A stretch of 64,000 nucleotides of DNA, taken from the NCBI RefSeq assembly GCF_010727475.1, contig NZ_AP022567.1:496001-560000 (forward strand), in the 5' to 3' direction. Positions 1 to 8,380 of this stretch are shown one piece after another. The position numbers and the translations under genes were made by a program. Below the pieces are notes generated by a model. The model was given only the letters and a program-made list of their open reading frames with translations, did no database searches and was not told the origin of the DNA. Source of the DNA: Mycolicibacterium mageritense (GTDB taxonomy: Bacteria; Actinomycetota; Actinomycetes; Mycobacteriales; Mycobacteriaceae). How positions within the stretch are numbered: position 1 is the stretch's first letter; each line of letters opens with the position of its first letter.

Positions 1-1558
1 CGTCGTCACGATGTTCGTGGTGATCCGGGCCAGCGGCAACAACCGGTCGGCCGACCAGTTCTTCACCGGCGGCCGCGCGTTCTCCGGCCCGCAGAACGGC
101 ATCGCCATCGCCGGTGACTATCTCTCGGCGGCCAGCTTCCTCGGCATCGCCGGGGCCATCGCCGTGTACGGCTATGACGGCTTCCTGTACTCGATCGGCT
201 TCCTGGTCGCCTGGCTGGTGGCCCTGCTGTTGGTGGCCGAATTGCTGCGCAACACGGGCAGATTCACCATGGCCGACGTGCTGAGCTTCCGGCTCAAGCA
301 ACGTCCCGTCCGGTTGGCCGCGGCCACCACGACGCTGACGGTGTCGCTGTTCTACCTGCTGGCCCAGATGGCCGGGGCCGGCGGCCTGGTCGCGCTGCTG
401 CTCAACGTCAAGAGCACGCTCGGCCAGAGCGTGGTGATCGCGGTCGTCGGCGTGCTGATGATCGTCTACGTCCTGGTCGGCGGCATGAAGGGCACCACAT
501 GGGTGCAGATCATCAAGGCCGTGCTGCTGATCACCGGTGCCGCGTTGATGACGTTCATGGTGCTGGCCAAGTTCGGGCTGAACTTCTCCGAGATCCTCGG
601 CAGCGCCCAGTCCGCGATCTCCGGGGCCACCACGGAAGGCGTGGCCAACCGCGACGTGCTCGCGCCCGGCGCGCAGTACGGCGGCTCGACCACGTCGAAG
701 ATCAACTTCCTGTCGCTGGGCCTGGCGCTCGTGCTGGGCACCGCGGGTCTGCCGCACGTCCTGATGCGCTTCTACACCGTGCCGACCGCCAAGGAAGCCC
801 GTCGTTCGGTGGTCTGGGCCATCGCCTTGATCGGCGCGTTCTACCTGTTCACGCTGGTGCTGGGATACGGCGCCGCGGCCATTGTCGGCCCTGACCGCAT
901 TCTGTCGGCCGCGGGCAAGGAGAACTCGGCCGCACCGCTGCTGGCGCTGGAACTCGGCGGTGTCGTGCTGCTCGGCATCATCTCGGCGGTGGCCTTCGCG
1001 ACCATCCTGGCCGTCGTCGCGGGCCTGACCATCACGGCCTCGGCGTCGTTCGCACACGACGTCTACGCCAGCGTCATGAAGGGCCACAACGTCACCGAGG
1101 AAGAGCAGGTTCGGGTTTCCCGGATCACCGCGGTGGTCCTCGGCGTGTTGGCGATCGTGTTGGGCATCCTGGCCAACGGCCAGAACATCGCGTTCCTGGT
1201 CGCCCTGGCCTTCGCCGTCGCGGCCGCGGCCAACCTGCCGACGATCGTGTACTCGCTGTACTGGCGGCGCTTCAACACGCGGGGCGCGCTGTGGAGCATG
1301 TACGGCGGCCTGCTGTCCACGATCATCTTGATCGTGTTCTCGCCCGCGGTGTCCGGCACGCCGAAGGCGATGTTCCCGAGCCTGGACTTCGCATGGTTCC
1401 CGCTGGCCAACCCGGGCATCGTGTCGATCCCGCTGGCCTTCGTCCTGGGTGTGGTCGGCACGCTGACCTCAAAGGACACCGGCAACCCGGAACGCAACGC
1501 CGAGATGGAGGTGCGCTCGCTGACCGGTGTGGGAGCCGAGAAGGCGATCGCGCACTAA
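1..1558 (+). CDS. ActP-like sodium:acetate/solute symporter (5' partial)
   Basis: Sodium:solute symporter (SSS) family, closest in character to cation/acetate symporter ActP, which imports short monocarboxylates with Na+ across the cytoplasmic membrane. The frame is open to the left edge, so the ATG at 11 is probably internal; E. coli ActP is about 549 residues and roughly 35-40 N-terminal residues are missing. The translation shows about 12-13 hydrophobic segments, the early SADQFFTGGR and AGDYLSAASFLG stretches typical of ActP, and a charged cytoplasmic tail ending EKAIAH. A perfect hairpin follows 18 bases after the stop. Family assignment is strong; the substrate is inferred. Confidence 0.88.
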   Translation, partial: VVTMFVVIRASGNNRSADQFFTGGRAFSGPQNGIAIAGDYLSAASFLGIAGAIAVYGYDGFLYSIGFLVAWLVALLLVAELLRNTGRFTMADVLSFRLKQRPVRLAAATTTLTVSLFYLLAQMAGAGGLVALLLNVKSTLGQSVVIAVVGVLMIVYVLVGGMKGTTWVQIIKAVLLITGAALMTFMVLAKFGLNFSEILGSAQSAISGATTEGVANRDVLAPGAQYGGSTTSKINFLSLGLALVLGTAGLPHVLMRFYTVPTAKEARRSVVWAIALIGAFYLFTLVLGYGAAAIVGPDRILSAAGKENSAAPLLALELGGVVLLGIISAVAFATILAVVAGLTITASASFAHDVYASVMKGHNVTEEEQVRVSRITAVVLGVLAIVLGILANGQNIAFLVALAFAVAAAANLPTIVYSLYWRRFNTRGALWSMYGGLLSTIILIVFSPAVSGTPKAMFPSLDFAWFPLANPGIVSIPLAFVLGVVGTLTSKDTGNPERNAEMEVRSLTGVGAEKAIAH

Positions 1559-1576
1559 TCCGGCGAGCAGTCGCGA

Positions 1577-1608
1577 AAGTCCCCCAAACCACGTGGTTTG
1601 GGGGACTT
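1577..1608. terminator. Palindromic terminator hairpin
   Basis: A perfect 32-base palindrome with 16-base arms (AAGTCCCCCAAACCAC and its complement) lies directly after the symporter stop. It resembles the hairpin at 26181-26214 in having a run of C, then AAA, in the left arm. There is no long T-tract, which is common for mycobacterial terminators. Confidence 0.7.
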
Positions 1609-1633
1609 CTGCGTCTGCTCGCTACCGTGAACT

Positions 1634-2833
1634 GTGCGCCGCCGAATGTCTTTCGCCCTCCTCGCCTACGCCTTCGCAGCCATCATGATCGGCACCACGC
1701 TGCCGACTCCGATGTATGCGCTCTACGCGCAGGAGATGCATTTCGCGGTCCTGACCACGACCGTCATCTACGCGACCTACGCGGGCGGGGTGCTGTTCGC
1801 ACTCCTGGTGTTCGGCCGGTGGTCCGACGTGCTCGGCCGACGGCCTGTGCTGCTCGCCGGGATCGCATTCGCCCTCGCCAGTGCGGCGGTGTTCCTGGTC
1901 GCGGACTCGGTTCCGGTGCTGCTCGTGGCACGCGTGCTGTCCGGCCTTTCGGCGGGCGTGTTCGCGGGCACCGCTACCGTGGCCGTCATCGAGGCGGCAC
2001 CGCCGTCCTGGCACAGCCGCGCCGCGGCGGTCGCGACGGTGGTCAACATCGGTGGTCTCGGCGCGGGCCCGCTCGTCGCGGGTCTGCTCGTGCAATACGC
2101 ACCTCATCCGCTGCACCTGCCGTTCATCGTGCACATCGTGCTGGCGGTTCTCGCAGGCGTCGCGGTGTTCGTCGCACCGGAGACCTCGGCCCGCACCGGT
2201 CGCATCGGTCTGCAGCGCCTTTCGGTGCCCGCCGAGGTTCGGACGGTGTTCGCCATCGCGGCGCTGGCCGCGTTCGCCGGGTTCACGGTGACCGGCATGT
2301 ACACCGCCGTCGCGCCGTCGTTCCTGGCCGACGTGATCGGAATCGACAACCACGCCGTTGCCGGCGCCATCGCGTGCTCGATCTTCGCGGCCTCGGCCGT
2401 CACCCAGGTCGTGGTCAATCGCGTCCCCACCGGCCGGGCGGTTGCGCTGGGTTGCGCGCTGCTCATCGTGGGCATGGTGATTCTGTCTGCGGCACTGTAC
2501 TTTTCGTCGCTTGCGGCGTTGCTCGCGGCCGCCGTGGTGTCGGGTGCCGGACAGGGCATGAGCTTCAGTCGCGGGCTTGCCGCGGTCGCCGAGAAGGCTC
2601 CGGCCGACCGCCGCGCCGAGGTCAGCTCGACGTACTTCGTGGTCGCCTACATCGCGCTGTCCCTGCCGGTCGTGGGCGAAGGCCTGGCCGCTGAGGACTG
2701 GGGTCTGCGCACTGCGGGCGTGGTGTTCGCGATCGCCGTCGCGGTGCTCGCCGCGGTGTGTCTGGTGGCGATCCTGGTCGAGGAATCCCGCCAGAAACGG
2801 GCTGCGACCACCAATTTGAGTGCTTCTACCTAG
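1634..2833 (+). CDS. MFS drug/metabolite exporter
   Basis: Major facilitator superfamily protein of 399 residues with 12 predicted membrane helices; such proteins export small molecules by proton antiport. The MFS motif A loop between helices 2 and 3 is clear at residues 61-73 (GRWSDVLGRRPVL). The tail is short and basic (EESRQKRAATTN). GTG at 1634 is used because it follows the terminator closely; ATG at 1646 is an alternative. It is read alone, with the acyltransferase gene starting 36 bases downstream in the same direction and possibly co-transcribed. Substrate unknown. Confidence 0.82.
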   Translation: MRRRMSFALLAYAFAAIMIGTTLPTPMYALYAQEMHFAVLTTTVIYATYAGGVLFALLVFGRWSDVLGRRPVLLAGIAFALASAAVFLVADSVPVLLVARVLSGLSAGVFAGTATVAVIEAAPPSWHSRAAAVATVVNIGGLGAGPLVAGLLVQYAPHPLHLPFIVHIVLAVLAGVAVFVAPETSARTGRIGLQRLSVPAEVRTVFAIAALAAFAGFTVTGMYTAVAPSFLADVIGIDNHAVAGAIACSIFAASAVTQVVVNRVPTGRAVALGCALLIVGMVILSAALYFSSLAALLAAAVVSGAGQGMSFSRGLAAVAEKAPADRRAEVSSTYFVVAYIALSLPVVGEGLAAEDWGLRTAGVVFAIAVAVLAAVCLVAILVEESRQKRAATTNLSAST

Positions 2834-2869
2834 ATCGGACGCGCCGCGGCGGCCTTAGCGTTACTAGCC

Positions 2870-4204
2870 ATGACCAGTGCTGTCACCACGCGCGCCCCGA
2901 AGGCCGCCCTGTTCCCCACCCCCGCCGAAGTCGAGGCGCAGACCCCGGCCGGCCGGGACCGCGCGATCGACGTGATCCGTATCGTGTCGTTGGTCGGCGT
3001 GGTGTTCGGCCACACCATCATGGCCACCAGCACCATCCGCGACGATGTGTTCATCTGGAGCAACCTGCTCACGGCCTCCACCGTGTTCCAGGCCCTGACC
3101 TGGATCTTCCAGATCATGCCGCTGTTCTTCTTCGCCGGCGTGGCCGCTTCCGTCCAGTCGTGGCGGCCCGGCGCATCCTGGGGTGGCTGGCTGCTCAAGC
3201 GGTGCACGCGGCTCTACCGTCCGGTGTTCTACTACCTGGGGTTCTGGGCCGCCGCCCTGGCGGTGCTGCGGTTCGTGTTGCCCGAACACATCTACGAGCC
3301 GATCGCGGGGATCTCGATCCAGCTGCTGTGGTTCCTGGGAGCTTATGTCCTGGTGCTGGCCGCGGTACCACTGCTGGCCCGCATCACCACCCCCGCGCAG
3401 CTGGCGAGCGCGGTGATCGGTACGTACGCATTCATCGCAGTGATAGACGCAGTCCGCATCAACATCGACGGATACACGTCGCTGGGCTACCTCAACACCG
3501 TGGTGTGGCTGATCCCGGGCATGTTCGGGGTCGCCTACCGCCGTCAGCTGCTCTCGAGCGCCGCGGCCCTGAAGATCGGCCTCGGCATGCTCGGGGTGAA
3601 CATCGCGCTGCTGGCCTTCGGCCCGTACGAGCTGAGCCTGGTCGGCATCGAATCTCAGCACCTCAAGAACATGACGCCGCCTTCGCTGCTGCTTGCCGGG
3701 CACGCGATCATGATGTGCGCGTTCGCGATTGCCGCCGCGCCTGCCATCGCGCGGTGGGCGCAGCGGCCGCGGGTCTGGTGGCTGGCCGCGATCGGCAACT
3801 CCGGCGCGATGACGCTGTACCTGTGGCACATGCCGCTGCTGCTGGCCACGCACGTGGTGTTCGACTACCTGGGCCTCGACCGCTATGACCCCTCGACTCC
3901 GGGCTTCGTCGCACTGTCGGTATTGCAGCTCGCGCTCATGGCCGCGCTGGTGGCGATGGTGTTCGTCGCGCTGCGGCCGCTGGAGAACAACCCACTTCCG
4001 CTGTGGGACGGCGGCGCCGTCACCACCACCGGAACCCGCAGCGCCGCAGTCGGTTTGCTGCTGTGCATCGCGGGCGCCGCGACGCTGACCTCGGTGGCCT
4101 GGGGGCTCAAGGACCAGGGGATCTACTGCGTGGCCGTCATGTTGGCCGCCCTGGTCGCGGCCCGCTGGTTGGCATCAACGCCGAGGATCACAGGCGCTGG
4201 GTGA
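2870..4204 (+). CDS. Acyltransferase family 3 membrane protein
   Basis: Integral membrane acyltransferase of 444 residues (OafA/acyltransferase-3 family), which moves acyl groups onto sugars or lipids at the membrane. The first helix carries the family signature with Arg37 and His48 (DVIRIVSLVGVVFGH), followed by about nine more hydrophobic helices and an LYLWHMP motif typical of the family near residue 323. ATG at 2870 begins a polar 30-residue cytoplasmic N-terminus. The stop codon at 4202-4204 lies inside the loop of a long hairpin (4173-4225), so the last seven codons form the left arm of that hairpin. Acceptor substrate unknown. Confidence 0.82.
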   Translation: MTSAVTTRAPKAALFPTPAEVEAQTPAGRDRAIDVIRIVSLVGVVFGHTIMATSTIRDDVFIWSNLLTASTVFQALTWIFQIMPLFFFAGVAASVQSWRPGASWGGWLLKRCTRLYRPVFYYLGFWAAALAVLRFVLPEHIYEPIAGISIQLLWFLGAYVLVLAAVPLLARITTPAQLASAVIGTYAFIAVIDAVRINIDGYTSLGYLNTVVWLIPGMFGVAYRRQLLSSAAALKIGLGMLGVNIALLAFGPYELSLVGIESQHLKNMTPPSLLLAGHAIMMCAFAIAAAPAIARWAQRPRVWWLAAIGNSGAMTLYLWHMPLLLATHVVFDYLGLDRYDPSTPGFVALSVLQLALMAALVAMVFVALRPLENNPLPLWDGGAVTTTGTRSAAVGLLLCIAGAATLTSVAWGLKDQGIYCVAVMLAALVAARWLASTPRITGAG

Positions 4205-4225
4205 CTGCGATCCTCGGCGTTGATG
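4173..4225. repeat. 53-bp hairpin repeat, copy 1
   Basis: Arms of 17 bases (CATCAACGCCGAGGATC and its exact complement) enclose a 19-base loop. The left arm is coding for the acyltransferase C-terminus and the loop holds its stop. A second copy with two base differences is at 5225-5277. Copy 1 sits between convergent genes and probably ends transcription from both sides. Confidence 0.8.
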
Positions 4226-4226
4226 G

Positions 4227-5177
4227 CTATGCGGCGCGGTCGAGCCTGCCGAACTCGCATTCCGCGCCACATGGCTGTCCGACCACGGCCATGCCGTGCC
4301 GCCGCAGCACCTGAACAAGCTTGTCCGCCGTCCGGCATGGCCGACGGAAAACCTGTCCATACGACAACCTGACGGTCGCCCGGCCATCGACCGCGGCATC
4401 GAGATCTCGCTCGAAGTCCGCATCTCGCCGGGTCGCCGAATCGTGAAACACCCGCCCGTCGAGTTCGACGACGAGCCGTTCGCCGTACTCGGCATCGCGG
4501 TAGCAGACGCCGACGGACGACACCGATCGCTTCTGACGTGCGGCGCGGGGTAAACCGTGCGGCCGCTCGACGCGAACAAGATAGCCATGTTCGAGTACCG
4601 AACACGTACCGTCGGCGATGTCGACGAGCACCCCGCGCAACCATCGGCGGCGGCGCACCCGCCCGCGGGAATCGAGAACATCGAGCAGCCGCTGTGCCGT
4701 GGTACGCCGAGATTGGCATGCATTGGCCAGAACAGCGATGGCATCGAGTTCGGAGTCAGCGCGGCAGGCGACGTCGAGCGCTGCTTCGTCGTAGCGCATC
4801 CTCGGTGGACCGACGTTCCACAGAACCCGCTCCTCGAGGTGCGCGAGATGGTGAATGCGGACTCCCGCCGGCTCTGCCAATGCCGCGCGATCTCGCGCGA
4901 TCGCGACGTGAACAGGCGACGCTTCGTCTCCCAACGCGGATTCGAAGCACAACGCTGCCGGAGCCGCGTAAAGCGCTGCAGCCCAGGCTTGTTGCAACCA
5001 CGTCAGCGGCCCGGTGTGATTGATGTACACGCCGGCGTGCACCCGCGCCCACTCGTTGCGTCTGAGAAAGCGCCGGATGTCGTGCTGCACCAGCCCCGCG
5101 GCCAGTGCTTGCCGACGCGAGATCACCCCGTCCTGTTGCCGAAGCATGTGGTCGATGTCCACAGCCTCGATACTCAT
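4227..5177 (-). CDS. AbiEi-like/DUF559 nuclease-fold protein
   Basis: A 316-residue protein with an N-terminal winged-helix region like AbiEi antitoxins (MLRQQDGVISRRQALAAGL) and a C-terminal DUF559 region related to the Vsr-type endonuclease fold (VVELDGRVFHD, then RRDADFERD). Such proteins are frequent singletons in mycobacteria; function is not established and no partner toxin is visible here. ATG at 5177 was chosen because upstream in-frame codons fall in the second hairpin copy. The gene lies exactly between two 53-bp repeats and its 3' end abuts copy 1. Confidence 0.75.
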   Translation of the reverse strand: MSIEAVDIDHMLRQQDGVISRRQALAAGLVQHDIRRFLRRNEWARVHAGVYINHTGPLTWLQQAWAAALYAAPAALCFESALGDEASPVHVAIARDRAALAEPAGVRIHHLAHLEERVLWNVGPPRMRYDEAALDVACRADSELDAIAVLANACQSRRTTAQRLLDVLDSRGRVRRRRWLRGVLVDIADGTCSVLEHGYLVRVERPHGLPRAARQKRSVSSVGVCYRDAEYGERLVVELDGRVFHDSATRRDADFERDLDAAVDGRATVRLSYGQVFRRPCRTADKLVQVLRRHGMAVVGQPCGAECEFGRLDRAA

Positions 5178-5224
5178 CGACGGGCGCTGCGGCCGCCAGA
5201 GCCATCCGGCGACCTGTGGATAAC

Positions 5225-5277
5225 CATCAACGCCGAGGATCACAGCCGCTGGGTGACTGCAATCCTCGGCGTTGATG
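5225..5277. repeat. 53-bp hairpin repeat, copy 2
   Basis: Same orientation as copy 1 and 51 of 53 bases identical; one change breaks a single pair at the base of the loop. It lies between the start of the DUF559 gene and the 3' end of the DUF5302 gene, so it can serve as terminator for the latter. Confidence 0.8.
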
Positions 5278-5290
5278 GACTCCCTGAGGA

Positions 5291-5458
5291 TTAACCGCTC
5301 TTGCGGCGGAACTCGCGCCGATTCTCGACGGGGCCGTGCGCCCGGGGTTGGTTGCTTCCGCCGTCCTTGTGGGCCGCGCCTCCGGACGACTTCGCCTTCT
5401 TGCGCTCCAGCGCCTCCCGGAACTTACGTTTGGTGTCGTCTTCCGGTGTGTCAGCCAT
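5291..5458 (-). CDS. DUF5302 small protein (55 aa)
   Basis: A 55-residue, very hydrophilic, basic protein, MADTPEDDTKRKFREALERK at its start and VENRREFRRKSG at its end. This matches the DUF5302 family of short actinobacterial proteins of unknown function as I recall it. The start ATG at 5458 is the only reasonable one, and the stop TAA is 13 bases from hairpin copy 2. It lies 42 bases downstream of the PPOX gene in the same direction and is probably in the same transcript. Confidence 0.75.
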   Translation of the reverse strand: MADTPEDDTKRKFREALERKKAKSSGGAAHKDGGSNQPRAHGPVENRREFRRKSG

Positions 5459-5500
5459 ACGCCGCAGCGTAGCGCGATTCAGCCGGACACGTCACGCGCT

Positions 5501-5944
5501 TTACCGCAGGCCCGGCGGCATGCCGTAGACGTGCGACACGGGCAGCGTCAGCAGCACCCGGCGATCGTCGACCATCGCCCGTCGGTAATCGTCCCAATCA
5601 GGGTGCTCACCGGCGATGTTGCGGTACAACGCAATCAGCCCCTCGACCGTGTCGTCGTCCGGTGACGCGGCAGGCGGGGTGAGGATGGCGTCGCCCTCCG
5701 CAACGGCGTACGACCAACCGTCGTCGGAGCTGACGTGGATGGACGCTCGCGGGTCACGACGGAGGTTGCGGGTCTTGGCCCGGGACTCGGTGATGGACAC
5801 CTGGATCACGACGGCCCGCGGATCGAAGTGATACGAGACGTTGGACAGCTGTGGCCGCCCGTCCTGTCTGATGGTCGCCAGTACGCCCAGCGAATTCCCA
5901 CTGATCAAGGCCAACAGCTTGTCGTCGAATACCTGGCGCCCCAT
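5501..5944 (-). CDS. PPOX-class F420-dependent oxidoreductase (Rv1155-like)
   Basis: A 147-residue split-barrel flavin/deazaflavin-binding protein of the pyridoxamine-5'-phosphate-oxidase-like superfamily. The N-terminal ISGNSLGVLATIRQDGRPQLSNVSY and the RNLRRDPRASIHV stretch are typical of the actinobacterial group that binds coenzyme F420, such as M. tuberculosis Rv1155, and length agrees. Soluble, cytoplasmic, probably dimeric. Its position opposite the lipase and next to an LCM methyltransferase fits Rv1155 synteny. The reductase substrate is not known. Confidence 0.85.
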   Translation of the reverse strand: MGRQVFDDKLLALISGNSLGVLATIRQDGRPQLSNVSYHFDPRAVVIQVSITESRAKTRNLRRDPRASIHVSSDDGWSYAVAEGDAILTPPAASPDDDTVEGLIALYRNIAGEHPDWDDYRRAMVDDRRVLLTLPVSHVYGMPPGLR

Positions 5945-6035
5945 GATCCGAGCCTACGTCTTTACCATCGACTCGATGAGTGTTGGACCGAATGCGGCCC
6001 GGGATCACAGTTTTGGAGTTCGGCTAGGAGGGTCA

Positions 6036-6971
6036 TTGCGCAACACCTGGCTGGCCGCCGCGCTCGCACTGGCCGCCCTACTGGCGCCCGCGTGCGCGAG
6101 CGGGTCGTCAGAACCGGTCACCACACCGATGCCCGAGGTGGTCACACTCACCGAGATCACCGTGGAACGCTTCAGGTATCCGACCGATGACCGGGCCGAC
6201 ACGCAGCAGAACTGGGCCGATCTGTATCTGCCTGCCGGCCCGCAGCGGGTGGACACCATCCCGCTGGTCGTGCTGATCCACGGCGGCGCGTGGCAGAGCG
6301 AACTCGGCGCGAGCGTGTTCGAGGGCCTGGCCCGACAACTCGCCGGCCGAGGCATGGCGGTCTACAACGTCGAGTATCGCCGCGTCGGCTCGGGCGGTGG
6401 CTGGCCGACCACGTTCCATGACGTCGCGCGCGCCCTCGACTACATCGTCGAGGTGGACAGGAAGTACCCGCAGCTGACGCTCGACGATGAACTCGTCGTG
6501 GGCCACAGCGCCGGAGGACAACTCGCGGTGTGGTCGGGCACCCGGCACAACCTGCGGGACGACGAGGTCGGTTCGCGGCCCGCGTTCCGGCCGACGCGCG
6601 TCATCTCGCTGGCCGGTCCGCTCGACATGGTGTACGCGGCCGAGCACGGTGACCGTCACATCGTCACCGTGCTCGGCGGCAGCCCGCGCGACGTGCCCGA
6701 GCGCTACGCATCCGTCGACCCGATCCAGAACATCGATCCGTCGGTGCCGGTGATCGCGATGCACGGCACGCGGGACAGTGTGGTGGCGCCCGCCAATTCG
6801 CAGCGCTATGTCGACGCGGTCAAGCACCGCGGCGGGCGCGCGGCCGTCGAGATGCTCCCCGGCGACAACCACACGTCGATCGTGTCGGCGCATTCCCCGA
6901 ATTTTCAGCGGGTGCTCCAGGTCATCACCACGACATCGGACACGGACCTGGAGGATCTGCTCAGCAAGTAG
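6036..6971 (+). CDS. Secreted alpha/beta-hydrolase (esterase/lipase), likely lipoprotein
   Basis: An exported esterase-type alpha/beta hydrolase of 311 residues. The N-terminus RNTWLAAALALAALLAPAC is a lipoprotein-like signal with Cys20 as the likely lipidated residue. HGGA at 82-85 is the oxyanion loop, GHSAGG places the nucleophile at Ser156, and HGTRDSVV and GDNHTS give the Asp and His. TTG at 6036 is preferred because AGGAGGG precedes it and it yields a compact signal peptide; ATG at 5975 would add 20 residues and has no visible ribosome site. Divergent from the PPOX gene. Confidence 0.8.
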   Translation: MRNTWLAAALALAALLAPACASGSSEPVTTPMPEVVTLTEITVERFRYPTDDRADTQQNWADLYLPAGPQRVDTIPLVVLIHGGAWQSELGASVFEGLARQLAGRGMAVYNVEYRRVGSGGGWPTTFHDVARALDYIVEVDRKYPQLTLDDELVVGHSAGGQLAVWSGTRHNLRDDEVGSRPAFRPTRVISLAGPLDMVYAAEHGDRHIVTVLGGSPRDVPERYASVDPIQNIDPSVPVIAMHGTRDSVVAPANSQRYVDAVKHRGGRAAVEMLPGDNHTSIVSAHSPNFQRVLQVITTTSDTDLEDLLSK

Positions 6972-6996
6972 CGCGGCGTCCCTACACTCAGATGCC

Positions 6997-7512
6997 GTGA
7001 CCCGTTATGCCGCATTCCTGCGCGGCGTCAACGTCGGCGGCGTGAACCTCAAGATGGCCGACGTGGCGCACACACTCACCGAGGCCGGGTTCAGCGAAGT
7101 GCGCACCATCCTCGCCAGTGGAAATGTCCTGCTGGACAGCGGATCCAGCGCAGCCAAGGTCCGCAGCGTGGCCGAGAAGGCGTTGCGGGACGCCTTCGGC
7201 TACGAGGCGTGGGTGCTGGTCTACGACATCAAGACCCTGGCGGCGATATCCGCCGCCTATCCGTTCGAGCGCGAGGTCGAAGGGCATCACTCCTACGTGA
7301 CGTTCGTCAGCGATGCCGAACTGCTCGACGAGCTCGCCGCATTGAAGCCGGGCGCGCAGGAGAAGATGCGACGCGGCGACGGGGTGCTCTACTGGCAGGT
7401 CGCGCGTAGCGCCACCCTCGGCAGCACGATCGGCAAGACCATGGGCAAGAAGCGGTACAAGTCGTCGACGACCACCCGCAACCTGCGCACGCTGGACAAA
7501 GTCCTGCGCTGA
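6997..7512 (+). CDS. DUF1697 family protein
   Basis: A 171-residue protein of the DUF1697 family, recognisable by the opening TRYAAFLRGVNVGGVNLKM and the GTTIGK-like segment LGSTIGKTMGKKRYKSSTTTRN near the C-terminus. It is soluble, without signal peptide, and no biochemical role is known for the family. GTG at 6997 begins the conserved part; the gene follows the lipase stop by 25 bases and is probably co-transcribed with it and with the downstream methyltransferase. Confidence 0.82.
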   Translation: MTRYAAFLRGVNVGGVNLKMADVAHTLTEAGFSEVRTILASGNVLLDSGSSAAKVRSVAEKALRDAFGYEAWVLVYDIKTLAAISAAYPFEREVEGHHSYVTFVSDAELLDELAALKPGAQEKMRRGDGVLYWQVARSATLGSTIGKTMGKKRYKSSTTTRNLRTLDKVLR

Positions 7513-7537
7513 CGGCCGGTTCGGTACATTCGGGCTG

Positions 7538-8380
7538 GTGACGACGAATTCGCCCGCCACGCAGCGCACCAAGGTGGCCCTGACCGGGGTTTCCGAGACG
7601 GCGTTGCTGACGCTGCAGGTGCGCGCCCATGAGGCTCGCCGCCCCGACCGGATCCTCGACGACCCCATGGCGGTGCAGTTGGTCGACTCGATCGACTTCG
7701 ATTTCGCCAAGTTCGGCTACACCCGCCGTCAGGACATGGCGCTGCGGGCAAAGATCTTCGACCGTACGACGCGCAGCTATCTGCGCGACCATCCACGAGC
7801 CACCGTGGTGGCGCTGGCCGAGGGGCTCCAGACCAGCTTCTACCGCCTTGACGACTCCGGTGTCGGCCACGAGTTTCGCTGGCTGACAGTCGATCTGCCA
7901 CCCATGGTCGAGCTGCGACGGAAGTTGCTGCCACCGTCGGACCGCGTGCAGATGTGTGCGCAGTCGGCGCTGGACTACAGCTGGATGGACCGCGTCGACA
8001 CCGATCAGGGCGTGTTCATCACCGCGGAAGGGCTGCTGATGTATCTGCAGCCCGAGGAGGCGATGGGTCTCATCCGCGAATGTGCGCAACGATTCCCCGG
8101 CGGTCAGATGATGTTCGACCTGCCGCCCGCGTGGTTCGCGGCCTGGGCGCGCACGGGCATGCGAACGTCGTTGCGGTACAAGGTTCCCCCGATGCCCTTC
8201 AGCCTGACCCCGGCGCAGGCCGCCGATCTGGTCAACACCGTGCCGGGCGTGCGGGCCGTCCACGACCTGCCGATGCCGGCCGGCCGCGGCGCGATCCTCA
8301 ACTCCATCATGTGGGCCATGCAGCGGCTGCCCCTGCTGGACCCGGTACGGCCCGTGATGACGCTGCTGGAATTCGGTTAA
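7538..8380 (+). CDS. omt: Leucine-carboxyl-methyltransferase-type SAM methyltransferase (Rv1153c-like)
   Basis: SAM-dependent O-methyltransferase of 280 residues of the LCM/PPM family, which in mycobacteria is abundant and methylates small carboxylates or polyketides. The family features ETALLTLQVRAHEARRPD, the DDPMA segment, and VVALAEGLQTSFYRLDD (where Gly-Leu-Asp/Glu-Thr-Arg is usual) are present; the last is a somewhat diverged SAM loop. GTG at 7538. In orientation and position relative to the GntR-sirtuin pair it matches M. tuberculosis Rv1153c (omt), from which the symbol is borrowed. Substrate unknown. Confidence 0.8.
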   Translation: MTTNSPATQRTKVALTGVSETALLTLQVRAHEARRPDRILDDPMAVQLVDSIDFDFAKFGYTRRQDMALRAKIFDRTTRSYLRDHPRATVVALAEGLQTSFYRLDDSGVGHEFRWLTVDLPPMVELRRKLLPPSDRVQMCAQSALDYSWMDRVDTDQGVFITAEGLLMYLQPEEAMGLIRECAQRFPGGQMMFDLPPAWFAAWARTGMRTSLRYKVPPMPFSLTPAQAADLVNTVPGVRAVHDLPMPAGRGAILNSIMWAMQRLPLLDPVRPVMTLLEFG

